This document shows, piece after piece, positions 18,092-26,869 of a stretch of DNA of 64,000 nucleotides. The DNA comes from Aquimarina sp. BL5 (lineage in GTDB: Bacteria; Bacteroidota; Bacteroidia; Flavobacteriales; Flavobacteriaceae). Position 1 is the stretch's first letter; the number at the start of each line of letters is the position of its first letter. The notes beneath the pieces are model-generated. The model searched no databases. It had not been told where the DNA came from and saw only the letters and a list, made by a program, of their open reading frames with translations. Location: NCBI RefSeq assembly GCF_003443675.1, contig NZ_CP031963.1:930001-994000 (forward strand). Reading direction: 5' to 3'. The translations under genes were made by a program, and so were the position numbers.

Positions 18092-18164
18092 TCTTTTTTT
18101 TTGATCTATTCAAATCTCATTTGGACAAAACGATTGTATCGTACAATTATTTTTATTATTGAAC

Positions 18165-19178
18165 TCATTGAGAGAATCTATCTATCAATTGTAATTCCTC
18201 TTCGGAAAACTTAAGTTGTTCCAGAGACTTAACATTTTCTTTTAGTTGATCTGCAGAACTTGCTCCAATAAGTACAGAGCAAACCTGCGATTGTCTCAGA
18301 ATCCACGCGATTGCCATTTGCGATAGTTTTTGCCCTCGTTGATTTGCTATTTCTGTAAGCCCTTGGATTTTTTCTATCTTACTCTTTAACTTATTTTCAT
18401 CTAAATAGGTAAAACTCTTAGCTACTCTAGAATTTGTTGGTATTCCTTTAAGATATTTATCTGTAAGTAATCCTTGGGCAAGTGGAGAAAATGCAATACA
18501 TCCCGTTCCTGTTTCTTCTAAAGTATCTAATAAACCATCTTCTACCCATCTATCAAAAATCGAATATCTAGCTTGATGTAATATAAACGGAACATTCATT
18601 TCCTTTAATAATTTAGCAGCTTTGGCAGTTTCTTCTGGTTGATAATTGGAAACGCCTACATACAAAGCTTTTCCTTGTCTTACAATATCAGCCAATGCCG
18701 TCATTGTTTCTTCTAATGGTGTTTCAGGATCAGGTCTATGGTGATAAAAAACATCAACATAATCCAATCCCATACGCTGAAGACTTTGATCTAAACTTGC
18801 TATTAAATATTTTCGAGATCCCCAATTTCCATAAGGACCGGGCCACATATCGTATCCAGCTTTTGTAGCAATAAAAAATTCATCCCTGTACGACAGAAAA
18901 TCTTTCTTATACAGTAAACCAAAATTTTCTTCTGCAGATCCATAAGAAGGTCCATAATTATTAGCAAGATCAAAATGAGTAATTCCCAGATCAAAAGCAC
19001 ATCTAAGAATTTCCCTAGCATTATGTATACTATCTACAGACCCAAAGTTATGCCATAAACCCAAAGATATTGCAGACAAAAGCACTCCACTTTTACCAGA
19101 TCTTCTGTATTTCATAGTATTGTAACGTCCATCACAAGCGGTATACTCTTTAATTCCAGTTTTATCATTAGTATTCAT
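18165..19178 (-). CDS. Aldo/keto reductase, YghZ-like
   Basis: The 337-residue protein opens with the YghZ/Kv-beta type sequence MKYRRSGKSGVLLSAISLGLWHNFG after a 20-residue leader. The catalytic Asp/Tyr lie in FDLANNYGPSYGSAE, the active-site Lys in ATKAGYDMWPGPYG and the His in YHHRPDPETPLEE. The NADPH-binding end SVLIGASSADQLKENV is conserved. YghZ of E. coli reduces L-glyceraldehyde 3-phosphate and methylglyoxal, so a detoxifying role is likely. An internal Met at residue 22 is an alternative start. It is a single-gene unit. Confidence 0.92.
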   Translation of the reverse strand: MNTNDKTGIKEYTACDGRYNTMKYRRSGKSGVLLSAISLGLWHNFGSVDSIHNAREILRCAFDLGITHFDLANNYGPSYGSAEENFGLLYKKDFLSYRDEFFIATKAGYDMWPGPYGNWGSRKYLIASLDQSLQRMGLDYVDVFYHHRPDPETPLEETMTALADIVRQGKALYVGVSNYQPEETAKAAKLLKEMNVPFILHQARYSIFDRWVEDGLLDTLEETGTGCIAFSPLAQGLLTDKYLKGIPTNSRVAKSFTYLDENKLKSKIEKIQGLTEIANQRGQKLSQMAIAWILRQSQVCSVLIGASSADQLKENVKSLEQLKFSEEELQLIDRFSQ

Positions 19179-19300
19179 AATATCCTCTTTTGAAAAATCA
19201 AATATATTATTTTAGAAATTACATTGATTCTTTATACAATTATTATTGTAAAAATTGCAACTTTTTTTTTGTGCTTAAAGTCTTTAGGGAAACCTTAAAA

Positions 19301-19334
19301 CTTTTATAAATTAGAAAACTCTAATTTATAAAAG
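19301..19334. repeat. Perfect 14-bp inverted repeat
   Basis: CTTTTATAAATTAG (19301-19314) and CTAATTTATAAAAG (19321-19334) are exact reverse complements around the loop AAAACT. The stem is AT-rich with no following T-run, so a terminator is unlikely. A protein-binding palindrome or the end of a lost element are both possible. Confidence 0.7.
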
Positions 19335-19488
19335 TTCAACTAGTTTTCACTCATCTAATCAATTAGTTATTGAAGATGAAATTTTAAATTATCAAGAATT
19401 AATTCAATTTGATAGTCATATTAAAATTTTTAGTAATGATGATCCTTCTATTATAGTTGCTGAGGGAAATATAGGTAGTAACTTATAA
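19318..19488 (+). pseudogene. Start-less open frame, possible gene remnant
   Basis: After an in-frame TAG, 56 codons read without interruption to TAA at 19486-19488, containing the protein-like stretches QLVIEDEILNYQELIQFDSH and IKIFSNDDPSIIVAEGN. There is no ATG, GTG or TTG in a sensible place. Composition is protein-like, with balanced charged and hydrophobic residues. It may be the tail of a decayed gene whose upstream part was lost. I do not recognise the family, and chance is a real alternative in AT-rich DNA. Confidence 0.3.
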
Positions 19489-19510
19489 GACGATAATAGC
19501 TAGAAAAAAT

Positions 19511-19542
19511 AAAAAGCGAACTATATGCTAGTTCGCTTTTTT
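19511..19542 (-). terminator. Rho-independent terminator of lpdA
   Basis: GCGAACTA (19516-19523) pairs with TAGTTCGC (19529-19536) around a 5-base loop, flanked by an A-run and a T-run so it can act both ways. It lies 24 bases past the lpdA stop. Confidence 0.85.
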
Positions 19543-19565
19543 CATATCTAATATTTTTACAAAAA

Positions 19566-20972
19566 CTATACGTGTAAAGCTCTATTATCAGTTGCAGCTA
19601 ATGCCGCTTCTTTAATAGCTTCTGTAAATGTAGGATGTGCATGAGACATTCTACTAATATCTTCGGCAGAAGCTCTAAACTCCATTGCTGTGACTGCTTC
19701 TGCTATCAAATCCGCACAACGAGCACCAATCATATGCACTCCTAAAACCTCATCCGTTGTTTCATCTGCAAGAATTTTCACAAAACCATCTAAGTCCGCA
19801 CTTGCTCTGGATCTACCCAAAGCTCTAAACGGAAACTGTCCTGATTTGTATTTAACTCCTGCTTCTTTCAATTCTTCTTCGGTTTTACCAACAGCGGCAA
19901 CCTCTGGCCAAGTATATACTACACCGGGAATTAAATTATAATCAATATGCGGTTTCTGACCTGCCAAAATTTCTGCAACAAATGTTCCTTCTTCTTCTGC
20001 TTTATGCGCTAACATTGCTCCTTTTACCACATCACCAATTGCATAAATATTAGAAGTAGAAGTTTGTAAATGATCATTTACTTCTACCTGTCCTCTATCA
20101 GTAAGCTTCACTCCTGCTGCTTCAGCATTTAACCCATCCGTATAAGGACGACGCCCAACAGAAACCAGGCAGTAATCTCCTTTAAACTCTACAGGATTTC
20201 CTTTTTTATCATCAGCAGTAACTGTTACTTGTTTTGCAGTAGTTTTTACTCCGGTTACCTTGTGAGAAGTATAAAACTTAACACCTTGTTTTTTCATCAC
20301 CTTTTGTAGTTCTCTGGATAAAGCTTTGTCCATTCCTGGAATGATTCTATCCATATATTCTACCACAGAAACCTCTGCTCCCAGACGACGATATACTTGT
20401 CCTAATTCTAATCCGATAACACCCCCACCAATAATAACCATATGTTTAGGTATTTCTTTCAGCTTTAATGCTTCTGTAGAAGTAATGACTCTTTTCTTAT
20501 CTATCGTAATAAAAGGTAATGAAGAAGGCTTAGATCCTGTAGCAATAATGATATTCTTAGCTTCAATAGTTTCTACAGAATTATCTGATTTGGTAATATT
20601 CACATGTGTTGCATCTTTAAAAGAACCAACACCTTCATATCGCTCTATCTTATTCTTTTTCATTAAAAAATCGACACCACCAGTTGTTTGATCCACCACT
20701 GCTTGCTTTCGGGCAATCATTTTTTCCAGATTGATCTTTACATCTCCTGGAATTTCGATTCCGTGATCTGCAAAATGCTTTACTGCGTGTTCGTAATGGT
20801 GCGAAGAATCTAATAATGCTTTACTAGGAATACATCCTACGTTAAGACAAGTTCCCCCGAGTGTAGAATATTTTTCGATTATTGCAGTTTTCATACCTAG
20901 TTGTGCGCAACGGATAGCTGCAACATATCCACCAGGTCCTGAGCCAATTACGGCTACATCATATGTACTCAT
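19566..20972 (-). CDS. lpdA: Dihydrolipoyl dehydrogenase (E3)
   Basis: The 468-residue flavoprotein reoxidises dihydrolipoamide in 2-oxoacid dehydrogenase complexes and the glycine cleavage system, passing electrons to NAD. It shows the FAD dinucleotide motif GSGPGG (10-15), the redox disulfide C42/C47 in GGTCLNVGCIPSK, the NAD motif VIGGGVIGLELG near 180, the second FAD motif IYAIGDV, and the His446/Glu451 dyad in HPTFTE. It is full length. A TAnnTTTG box (TACATTTG on the minus strand, 21049-21042) lies about 70 bases upstream, and a terminator follows. No E1 or E2 genes are in the window. Confidence 0.97.
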   Translation of the reverse strand: MSTYDVAVIGSGPGGYVAAIRCAQLGMKTAIIEKYSTLGGTCLNVGCIPSKALLDSSHHYEHAVKHFADHGIEIPGDVKINLEKMIARKQAVVDQTTGGVDFLMKKNKIERYEGVGSFKDATHVNITKSDNSVETIEAKNIIIATGSKPSSLPFITIDKKRVITSTEALKLKEIPKHMVIIGGGVIGLELGQVYRRLGAEVSVVEYMDRIIPGMDKALSRELQKVMKKQGVKFYTSHKVTGVKTTAKQVTVTADDKKGNPVEFKGDYCLVSVGRRPYTDGLNAEAAGVKLTDRGQVEVNDHLQTSTSNIYAIGDVVKGAMLAHKAEEEGTFVAEILAGQKPHIDYNLIPGVVYTWPEVAAVGKTEEELKEAGVKYKSGQFPFRALGRSRASADLDGFVKILADETTDEVLGVHMIGARCADLIAEAVTAMEFRASAEDISRMSHAHPTFTEAIKEAALAATDNRALHV

Positions 20973-21041
20973 AAGAGATTATTATGTTGGCGTATTAAAA
21001 TATAAACGTTTAAATAGTTCTTATTCTGAAAATAAGATTAA

Positions 21042-21049
21042 CAAATGTA
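21042..21049 (-). promoter_or_regulatory. Putative -7 box of lpdA promoter
   Basis: CAAATGTA on the plus strand reads TACATTTG on the minus strand, an exact match to the Bacteroidota consensus TAnnTTTG, 70 bases before the lpdA ATG. I see no good TTG -33 element at standard spacing. Confidence 0.4.
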
Positions 21050-21220
21050 CAAATGTTTTACTTCTTACAGAAGGGATGATCTTGTCAAATTTTTATTAAA
21101 AAAGCAATATTAGTACTGATTAAAAAGTTATACATTTAGTCCGTTAATACGCTTTTAAAAAATACATCCTTATTTTGATAAAGTTATTAATCATATTTTA
21201 ATAAACATAGAAACTAAATA

Positions 21221-22786
21221 ATGCGTTATTTATCTACTCTTATTTTACTTGCGATTATCATTTTATGGAGTTCTTGTCGTAAAGATTTTGAAGCTGATCC
21301 AAGCACAGGCAACTTGCAATTTTCTTCAGACACTTTATTTCTAGACACTATTTTCACCAATATTGGTTCTAGCACCTATAGTTTTAAAGTTTATAACCGA
21401 ACAAACAATGATCTTAATATTCCTTCTATTGCTTTAGAAAGAGGTGATAACTCTAATTATCGTCTTAATGTAGATGGTATTCCAGGTAAATCCTTTGAAA
21501 ATATTCAGGTACTAGCTAAAGACAGTATTTTCGTTTTTGTAGAAACCACTACTGATATTACCCAGCAAACAGGTGATTTAGAATTTCTATATACAGATCG
21601 TATACTTTTCGACCCTAATGGAAGTCAACAGGATGTGGATTTAGTAACCTTAGTTAAAGATGCCGTATTCCTATTTCCATCCAGAGATGATGAAGGTATG
21701 GTAGAAACGCTTCTTCTAGGAGAAGATGACAATATGGAAGAAATACGAGTTGAAGGATTTTTTCTCGAAGGTGACGAATTGAATTTTACTAATGAGAAAC
21801 CTTATGTCATTTATGGCTTCGCAGCTATTCCATCTGGTGAGACATTAACTATCGATGCAGGAGCCAGAATTCATTTTCATGATGGATCCGGAATAATTGC
21901 AGCTAATAACGCTACTTTATTGGTTAACGGAGAAGTCAGTACTGATCCTGAGGTGATGGAAAACGAAGTAATTTTCGAAAGTGATCGATTAGAACCAGGG
22001 TTTAGTGATATTCCCGGTCAATGGGGATTGATTTGGCTTACTGCTGGTAGTACAGGTCATGTAATTAATAATGCAACCATAAAAAATGCCGCTGTAGGTA
22101 TATTAATGGACTCTAACGACGGAGGAACAGATCCTACGCTTACCATTACTAATACACAAATTTATAATACTTCTGCTTATGGTATATTAGCTAGAACTGC
22201 TAACATTTTGGGTGAAAATGTGGTGATAAACAATGCTGGAATATCGTCTTTATACGCTTCTTTTGGAGGAACTTACAATTTTAATCATTGCACATTTGCT
22301 AACTATTGGAATTCTAGTTTTAGAGAAACTCCTTCCGTTGCTATTGATAACCTTTTTGTGGTTAGAGATGAGGGTGGTAATATTACAGAGATTCTTGTTA
22401 CGGATCTTTTAGAAGCTAATTTTACAAATTGTATTATCTATGGAAATGAAAACCTGGAATTAGGAATCAACAGAGCTGAAGGAACAGTTTTTAATTATAA
22501 CTTCCAGAACAGTTTGATCCGTTTTAATGATTTCAATGGACAGTTTTTGGATAATGAATTATATGATTTTACAAATACTGGTTTATATCAAAATGTTATT
22601 TTTAACGAGGATCCTGATTTTAAAGCTCCTTTTAACAATATGCTAAATATTGGAGAAGATTCTGCTGCAAACGGACAAGCTACTACTCCATCTTCTGGAA
22701 ACGATATTTTAGGAACACCTCGTAATATTGGTGCGCCAGATATTGGAGCGTATGAAAGTGTTACTTTTGAAATGGATGGGAATTAA
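21221..22786 (+). CDS. Lipoprotein with right-handed beta-helix domain
   Basis: The 521-residue protein has a lipoprotein signal (SSC, Cys19). Residues ~30-110 form an Ig-like domain (FLDTIFTNIGSSTYSFKVYN). From about 190 onward come short repeating strands of Ile/Val/Asn (GHVINNATIKNAAVGILMDSN, TITNTQIYNTSAYGIL) that fit a right-handed parallel beta-helix. It ends with RNIGAPDIGAYES, a closing motif common in these surface proteins. It is probably on the cell surface and may bind or cleave a polysaccharide. No catalytic residues can be assigned. The gene stands alone. Confidence 0.8.
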   Translation: MRYLSTLILLAIIILWSSCRKDFEADPSTGNLQFSSDTLFLDTIFTNIGSSTYSFKVYNRTNNDLNIPSIALERGDNSNYRLNVDGIPGKSFENIQVLAKDSIFVFVETTTDITQQTGDLEFLYTDRILFDPNGSQQDVDLVTLVKDAVFLFPSRDDEGMVETLLLGEDDNMEEIRVEGFFLEGDELNFTNEKPYVIYGFAAIPSGETLTIDAGARIHFHDGSGIIAANNATLLVNGEVSTDPEVMENEVIFESDRLEPGFSDIPGQWGLIWLTAGSTGHVINNATIKNAAVGILMDSNDGGTDPTLTITNTQIYNTSAYGILARTANILGENVVINNAGISSLYASFGGTYNFNHCTFANYWNSSFRETPSVAIDNLFVVRDEGGNITEILVTDLLEANFTNCIIYGNENLELGINRAEGTVFNYNFQNSLIRFNDFNGQFLDNELYDFTNTGLYQNVIFNEDPDFKAPFNNMLNIGEDSAANGQATTPSSGNDILGTPRNIGAPDIGAYESVTFEMDGN

Positions 22787-23118
22787 AATTCAATCCTGAA
22801 AAAGATCGCTTTAAAAATAGAGATCAAAATAAAAAGATGCTTCTAAGTATACTTATTTGTTCTATTATCAGATTGATGTTTACAATTGAGGTTTTGTTTA
22901 GTGGTATATTAAAATGATGTGAGTTCTATGAGAATCTCTTCTAAGTAGCTTGTATATGTAATAGCATCATAATATTAATCTTTTTCACATTTTAAGACAT
23001 ATCGCTTATACCATTTATCATATTAAAATACTAAAAAAATCCTTTTTTAAACACTATTAAATCTCCTTTCTTTCTTGTTGTTTGAATTATTTCTACATTC
23101 ATTGTTATATTTACACAT
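22787..23118. other. Intergenic stretch without a recognisable gene
   Basis: These 332 bases are AT-rich with stops in all frames and no strong hairpin. The only element I can support is the promoter-like sequence at its right end, directly before the acetyltransferase gene. Confidence 0.5.
23082..23113 (+). promoter_or_regulatory. Putative Bacteroidota promoter of the acetyltransferase gene
   Basis: TTG at 23082-23084 and TATATTTA at 23106-23113 are 21 bases apart, matching TTG-N17-23-TAnnTTTG except for the last base. The ATG is only 5 bases further on, so transcription would begin at or next to the start codon. Confidence 0.4.
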
Positions 23119-23652
23119 ATGAACCCATACCTTTTTCAATCCGAGAGACTCGGTTTCCGTAACTGGACACTTGACGATTTAGATCCATTAGCGGCTATGA
23201 ATAATGATGATGATGTGATGGAATTTTTTCCTTTTAAACCATCTAGAAAAAACACAGAAGAATTCATACTAAGAATGCAAAAACAGTTTACTAAAAATGA
23301 TTTCTGTTATTTTGCTGTAGACATTCTTGATTCTAAAGATTTTATAGGATTTATCGGACTCTGTGAACAAAGTTATTTAGAGCATCAAGACACATTTGTA
23401 GATATCGGTTGGAGGTTAAAAAAAAGTGTATGGAATCAAGGATATGCTACAGAAGGTGCTAAGGCTTGTTTAGATTTTGGGTTTAATACAATTGGTTTAA
23501 ATGAAATATATTCTGTTGCTTCAGAAATTAACCTAAAATCTGAATTGATCATGAAAAAAATAGGGATGACTAAGTCCAAAATTTTTGATCACCCTAAGTT
23601 AACCGATTATTCAGATTTAGTATCTTGTGTACTATATAATAAAATTAGGTAA
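23119..23652 (+). CDS. GNAT N-acetyltransferase (RimJ/RimL-like)
   Basis: The 177-residue protein matches the acetyltransf_3 type: SERLGFRNWTLDDLDPLAAMN at the start, DIGWRLKKSVWNQGYATEGAKACLDFGF carrying the acetyl-CoA pyrophosphate loop (Q/RxxGxG/A region) near 95-122, and INLKSELIMKKIGM near the end. It should transfer an acetyl group from acetyl-CoA to an amine on a protein or small molecule. The substrate is unknown. The following gene begins 1 base after its stop if the preferred start is used. Confidence 0.88.
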   Translation: MNPYLFQSERLGFRNWTLDDLDPLAAMNNDDDVMEFFPFKPSRKNTEEFILRMQKQFTKNDFCYFAVDILDSKDFIGFIGLCEQSYLEHQDTFVDIGWRLKKSVWNQGYATEGAKACLDFGFNTIGLNEIYSVASEINLKSELIMKKIGMTKSKIFDHPKLTDYSDLVSCVLYNKIR

Positions 23653-23653
23653 T

Positions 23654-24193
23654 ATGAGATCAATAACAAAAAAAATCCTTGCCATTCTCATTTTAGGTTC
23701 TACATTTTTTTTATCTGCTCAAGAAGAAGAACTTCACCAAAAGATCAATCAAGATATGTATGGCAACTTCTCTGAAGCTTATGAAAAACTAGACTATTCT
23801 CTATTCGCATCAATTCATAGTAAAGAGATGATTAGAATATCCGGTGGTAATGGTGGAGAAATTAAAAATGTAAAAAAATACATGGAAAGCTCTCAAAAAA
23901 GATGGAGTGACCCTAAAACGAAAGCATCGCCTATAGATTTTAGATTATTCGAAAGAGTGACTTCGGACTCACTAGTATCTGACCGAGGTATTTATAGAGT
24001 AACCTATAAAAATGATAAAGGCGAAGCGAAATATTCTTATGGACAATTTCATGTAGTCCTAAGATTAGAAGATAGTTTCTGGAAAATACTTATCGATTAT
24101 GATTCTAATGAGAAAAACACTATAAATAAACAATCTTTTGATGATGCTTTTTCTCTTTCAGACTATAAAAAATACTGGAAACATAGGTATTGA
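23654..24193 (+). CDS. Secreted NTF2/SnoaL-like (DUF4440-type) protein
   Basis: I place the start at 23654 because the sequence from there (MRSITKKILAILILGSTFFLSAQ) is a proper signal peptide. An in-frame ATG 27 bases upstream lies within the acetyltransferase gene. The mature ~155 residues show the cone-shaped NTF2 pattern: an N-terminal helix (INQDMYGNFSEAYEKLDYSLFASIHSKEM), then curved strands ending in GQFHVVLRLEDSFWKILIDYD. Such periplasmic proteins bind small ligands or act as simple enzymes. No function can be named. Confidence 0.75.
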   Translation: MRSITKKILAILILGSTFFLSAQEEELHQKINQDMYGNFSEAYEKLDYSLFASIHSKEMIRISGGNGGEIKNVKKYMESSQKRWSDPKTKASPIDFRLFERVTSDSLVSDRGIYRVTYKNDKGEAKYSYGQFHVVLRLEDSFWKILIDYDSNEKNTINKQSFDDAFSLSDYKKYWKHRY

Positions 24194-24240
24194 CTTGCTT
24201 TACTGCCACATTTGAAGAATTCTATCGTTAATTAGATTGT

Positions 24241-24759
24241 ATGAAAAAAATAACCAAAAAAATTAGAGTACTACTTGTACTATCCCTGGTATTACTCAAT
24301 ATAGGATGTGATCAGATATCAAAAACTGTAGTACGACAGACTATTGCTCCTAACCAAAGAATTGAAGTATTTGAAAATAATTTGGTACTTACCAAAGTCG
24401 AAAACAGTGGTGCTGCCTATAGTTTAGGTTCTGATCTAGCACCTTTACTTAAAATAATTCTTTTACAGATTTTACCTATCATTGTTTTACTCTTTTTATT
24501 AAGGCTTATTCTTATTAATACAAATTACTCTAAAGAAACCATCCTTGGTTTCACTTTTATTATTGGTGGTGGGATTGGCAATCTTTTTGATCGTATTGTT
24601 TATGGATCGGTAACTGACTTTATGATTATGGATTTGGGGATCATAAAAACCGAAATATTTAACATGGCGGATGTTTCAATTATGGTCGGATCTTTTATCA
24701 TATTGATTACAATGCTTTTTAATAAAAAAGGATCATTCTTTAAAGAGGTAAATGAATAA
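24241..24759 (+). CDS. lspA: Signal peptidase II (prolipoprotein signal peptidase)
   Basis: This inner-membrane aspartyl protease removes signal peptides from lipoproteins after lipidation. The 172-residue protein has four hydrophobic spans and the conserved motifs DQISK near 26, NSGAAYS near 57, GGIGNLFDRIVYGSVTDF (first catalytic Asp in VTDF) near 115-132, and FNMADVSI (second catalytic Asp) near 140. Many predicted lipoproteins in the window would be substrates. The N-terminus contains a Cys directly before the first motif; this is within the first span and not a lipobox in function. It overlaps the next gene by 8 bases. Confidence 0.93.
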   Translation: MKKITKKIRVLLVLSLVLLNIGCDQISKTVVRQTIAPNQRIEVFENNLVLTKVENSGAAYSLGSDLAPLLKIILLQILPIIVLLFLLRLILINTNYSKETILGFTFIIGGGIGNLFDRIVYGSVTDFMIMDLGIIKTEIFNMADVSIMVGSFIILITMLFNKKGSFFKEVNE

Positions 24760-25366
24760 TATGAGTTGGATCAAAGAAATTTCATTTCAGAATGCTACGG
24801 GTCAACTGAAACGAATATATGATCGTGTAAAAGGTCCCAATAATAATATAGATAACGTTCTATCCATTCATAGTCTTCGACCTCATACCTTGGTAGGTCA
24901 TATGGGATTGTATAAAAACGTACTACATAATGTTAATAATACTTTACCAAAATGGTATCTGGAAACACTTGGTGTTTATGTAAGTCATCTAAATCAATGT
25001 AGTTATTGCGTAGATCATCATTCGGCCGGATTGCAACGTTTGCTAGCCGATACTGATAAATTCGAGCAAATTATAGCGTGTATACAAAATGATCAAACAG
25101 AGTCTTTTTTTAGTGATCAATATCTGGAAGGATTACGATATGCTAAAAAACTAACATTATCACATCATACAATTACCCAATCCGATATCGAGAACCTTCG
25201 GGCACACAAACTAACCGATGGAGAAATACTGGAAATCAATCAAGTAGTGAGTTATTTTAACTATGTAAACAGAACAGTCGTTGGTCTCGGTGTGAATACC
25301 GATGGTGATATCATTGGCTTATCTCCTAATGACAGTAGTGATCCTGATAACTGGGGACATTCTTAA
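24752..25366 (+). CDS. AhpD-like carboxymuconolactone decarboxylase family protein
   Basis: The 204-residue helical protein contains the redox motif C83-S-Y-C86-x-x-x-H90 in LNQCSYCVDHHSAG, the signature of AhpD-type peroxidase-related proteins. The two cysteines and the His would support thiol-peroxidase or disulfide chemistry. A C-terminal segment YFNYVNRTVVGLGVN is typical of the uncharacterised peroxidase-related branch. It overlaps lspA by 8 bases and is translationally coupled to it. Its exact reaction is unknown. It ends before an inverted repeat shared with the convergent neighbour. Confidence 0.85.
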   Translation: MNNMSWIKEISFQNATGQLKRIYDRVKGPNNNIDNVLSIHSLRPHTLVGHMGLYKNVLHNVNNTLPKWYLETLGVYVSHLNQCSYCVDHHSAGLQRLLADTDKFEQIIACIQNDQTESFFSDQYLEGLRYAKKLTLSHHTITQSDIENLRAHKLTDGEILEINQVVSYFNYVNRTVVGLGVNTDGDIIGLSPNDSSDPDNWGHS

Positions 25367-25402
25367 AAAATATTCGATACATTTTCAATTTAATTTTTCA
25401 TT

Positions 25403-25430
25403 AATAACCAATTTATTTATACTGGTTATT
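25403..25430. terminator. Inverted repeat between convergent genes, possible terminator
   Basis: AATAACCA (25403-25410) pairs with TGGTTATT (25423-25430) across 12 bases. It lies between the AhpD-like gene and the convergent membrane protein gene and overlaps the latter's stop. The T-run is weak, so efficiency is doubtful. Confidence 0.35.
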
Positions 25431-25848
25431 CTTCTACTACATGATAAATCCTTGGTTTAATAAGAATGACGATTAGGTATCCGGTTATGAGTCCAATAAC
25501 CGAAAATACTATATCATTACTATCATAAACATTATTACCCCCCAAATTGTGGAGTTTTAATTCCTGAGTTATCACATAAATTCCGGCTAATATTGGAGCT
25601 ATAACATATATAAGGTTTCTTTTTATTTGTCTTTTTCTACTTAGTATTCTGAGATTCAAGTAAAGTCCAATTCCTGTCAAGATTAACGTTCCAATGAAAG
25701 CTTCAAAGAAGTTTGGTAGTGATAGTAAAGTGATTTTTATCCATTGAGGAAAACCATTATTCAAAACTGCGGGGCGGATAAATTTAAAAACCACAAAGAG
25801 AATAATAAGTAAAATCTGAATTCTTACTAACTTTAATATATCAGTCAT
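25426..25848 (-). CDS. Small integral membrane protein, possibly VanZ-like
   Basis: The 140-residue protein has four hydrophobic spans (about 8-25, 45-68, 80-95, 110-132) with short loops. The segment YDSNDIVFSVIGLITGYLIV resembles the D-x-x-D...G...G pattern near the end of VanZ-like proteins. That is the only family hint, and it is weak. It stands alone between convergent and same-strand genes. An unassigned membrane protein is the safe description. Confidence 0.65.
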   Translation of the reverse strand: MTDILKLVRIQILLIILFVVFKFIRPAVLNNGFPQWIKITLLSLPNFFEAFIGTLILTGIGLYLNLRILSRKRQIKRNLIYVIAPILAGIYVITQELKLHNLGGNNVYDSNDIVFSVIGLITGYLIVILIKPRIYHVVEE

Positions 25849-25961
25849 TCTACTTGTTGTTATCTATTGTACATAAAATTAGTTGTGTTTAAGTACCTAA
25901 TTTAATGATTATAAAAAGAATGAAAAATACACTATGATTTTATTAGTAATACGAATGATCC

Positions 25962-25990
25962 TAAAAAAGCGCTAGCCATTTGGCTAGCAC
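25962..25990 (-). terminator. Rho-independent terminator of the SDR/peroxiredoxin operon
   Basis: GCTAGCC (25971-25977) pairs with GGCTAGC (25982-25988) around ATTT. On the minus strand the hairpin is followed by a T-run. It lies about 40 bases past the SDR stop. Confidence 0.8.
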
Positions 25991-26031
25991 TAATACTGTT
26001 ATTTCCTATACATTGCTGTAGCAAGCTATTT

Positions 26032-26865
26032 TTAATCATAAACAGCACTTTCAGCAATTTCTCTATTCTTTTCCAAATCAGATTTTACACTATCTAACTT
26101 CATTCCTATTGTCATTAGTGCTACTTTTCCAAGAGGTAATCGTAGTGTTGAGTCTTTAGAATTAGTCAAGTTGATAATCGCTTTAGACGCTTTTATTGGA
26201 TCACCTTCTTGCTTGCCGTTAACACCTTTTAGTTTAATTCTAAACGCTCCTGCTGTTTCGGAATAATCATCAATCACACTTTCTGCTTGTCCAAGTCCAG
26301 TACCCGCGAAATTGGTTCGGAAAGGACCTGGCTCTACTATTGAAACCTTAATTCCCAAAGGTGCTACTTCTTGTGCCATTGCCTCGCTAAAACCCTCCAA
26401 AGCAAATTTACTTGCATTGTAGATTCCAAAACCTGCAAAGGCCTTAACTCCTCCGTGAGACGAAATTTGGATAATATGTCCTTTCTTTTCTTTACGCATA
26501 AACGGTAAAACGGTCTGTGTCATTTTTAATGTTCCAAAAAAGTTAGGCTCAAAAACGCTTCTCACTTCTTCCATAGAAGTTTCTTCTACTGCTCCTACGA
26601 ATCCTACTCCTGCATTATTAACCAAAACATCTATTTTACCATAATCAGAAATAATTTTATCAATACAATTTTTAATACCATTTTCTTTTGTAATATCCAA
26701 TACCACGGCTTTTGCATTGTTAGTGTGTTTTTTGTTGAATTCTTCAACTTGTGATTCTTTTCGAAATGTACCGATTACAAAATCTCCTTTTTCAATAACA
26801 GATTCTGCAAGTGCTTTACCTAATCCGCTCGATATTCCTGTGATCAACCAAATTTTATTTTTCAT
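26032..26865 (-). CDS. Short-chain dehydrogenase/reductase (SDR)
   Basis: The 277-residue Rossmann enzyme shows the classical SDR set: cofactor motif TGISSGLGKAL (8-18), VLVNNAGVGFVG near 86, catalytic Ser in IIQISSHGG and the catalytic Tyr and Lys in GIYNASKFALEGF. It should oxidise or reduce an alcohol or carbonyl with NAD(P)H. It follows the peroxiredoxin-like gene by only 4 bases and shares a terminator, so it belongs to a redox operon placed behind a Crp-type regulator. The substrate is unknown. Confidence 0.93.
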   Translation of the reverse strand: MKNKIWLITGISSGLGKALAESVIEKGDFVIGTFRKESQVEEFNKKHTNNAKAVVLDITKENGIKNCIDKIISDYGKIDVLVNNAGVGFVGAVEETSMEEVRSVFEPNFFGTLKMTQTVLPFMRKEKKGHIIQISSHGGVKAFAGFGIYNASKFALEGFSEAMAQEVAPLGIKVSIVEPGPFRTNFAGTGLGQAESVIDDYSETAGAFRIKLKGVNGKQEGDPIKASKAIINLTNSKDSTLRLPLGKVALMTIGMKLDSVKSDLEKNREIAESAVYD

Positions 26866-26869
26866 TGTA

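Noticed and set aside
24241..24759. Apparent lipobox at the N-terminus of LspA
   Set aside because: The Cys sits directly before the conserved DQxxK motif of LspA, which belongs to the first span and its exit loop. It is not evidence of lipidation.
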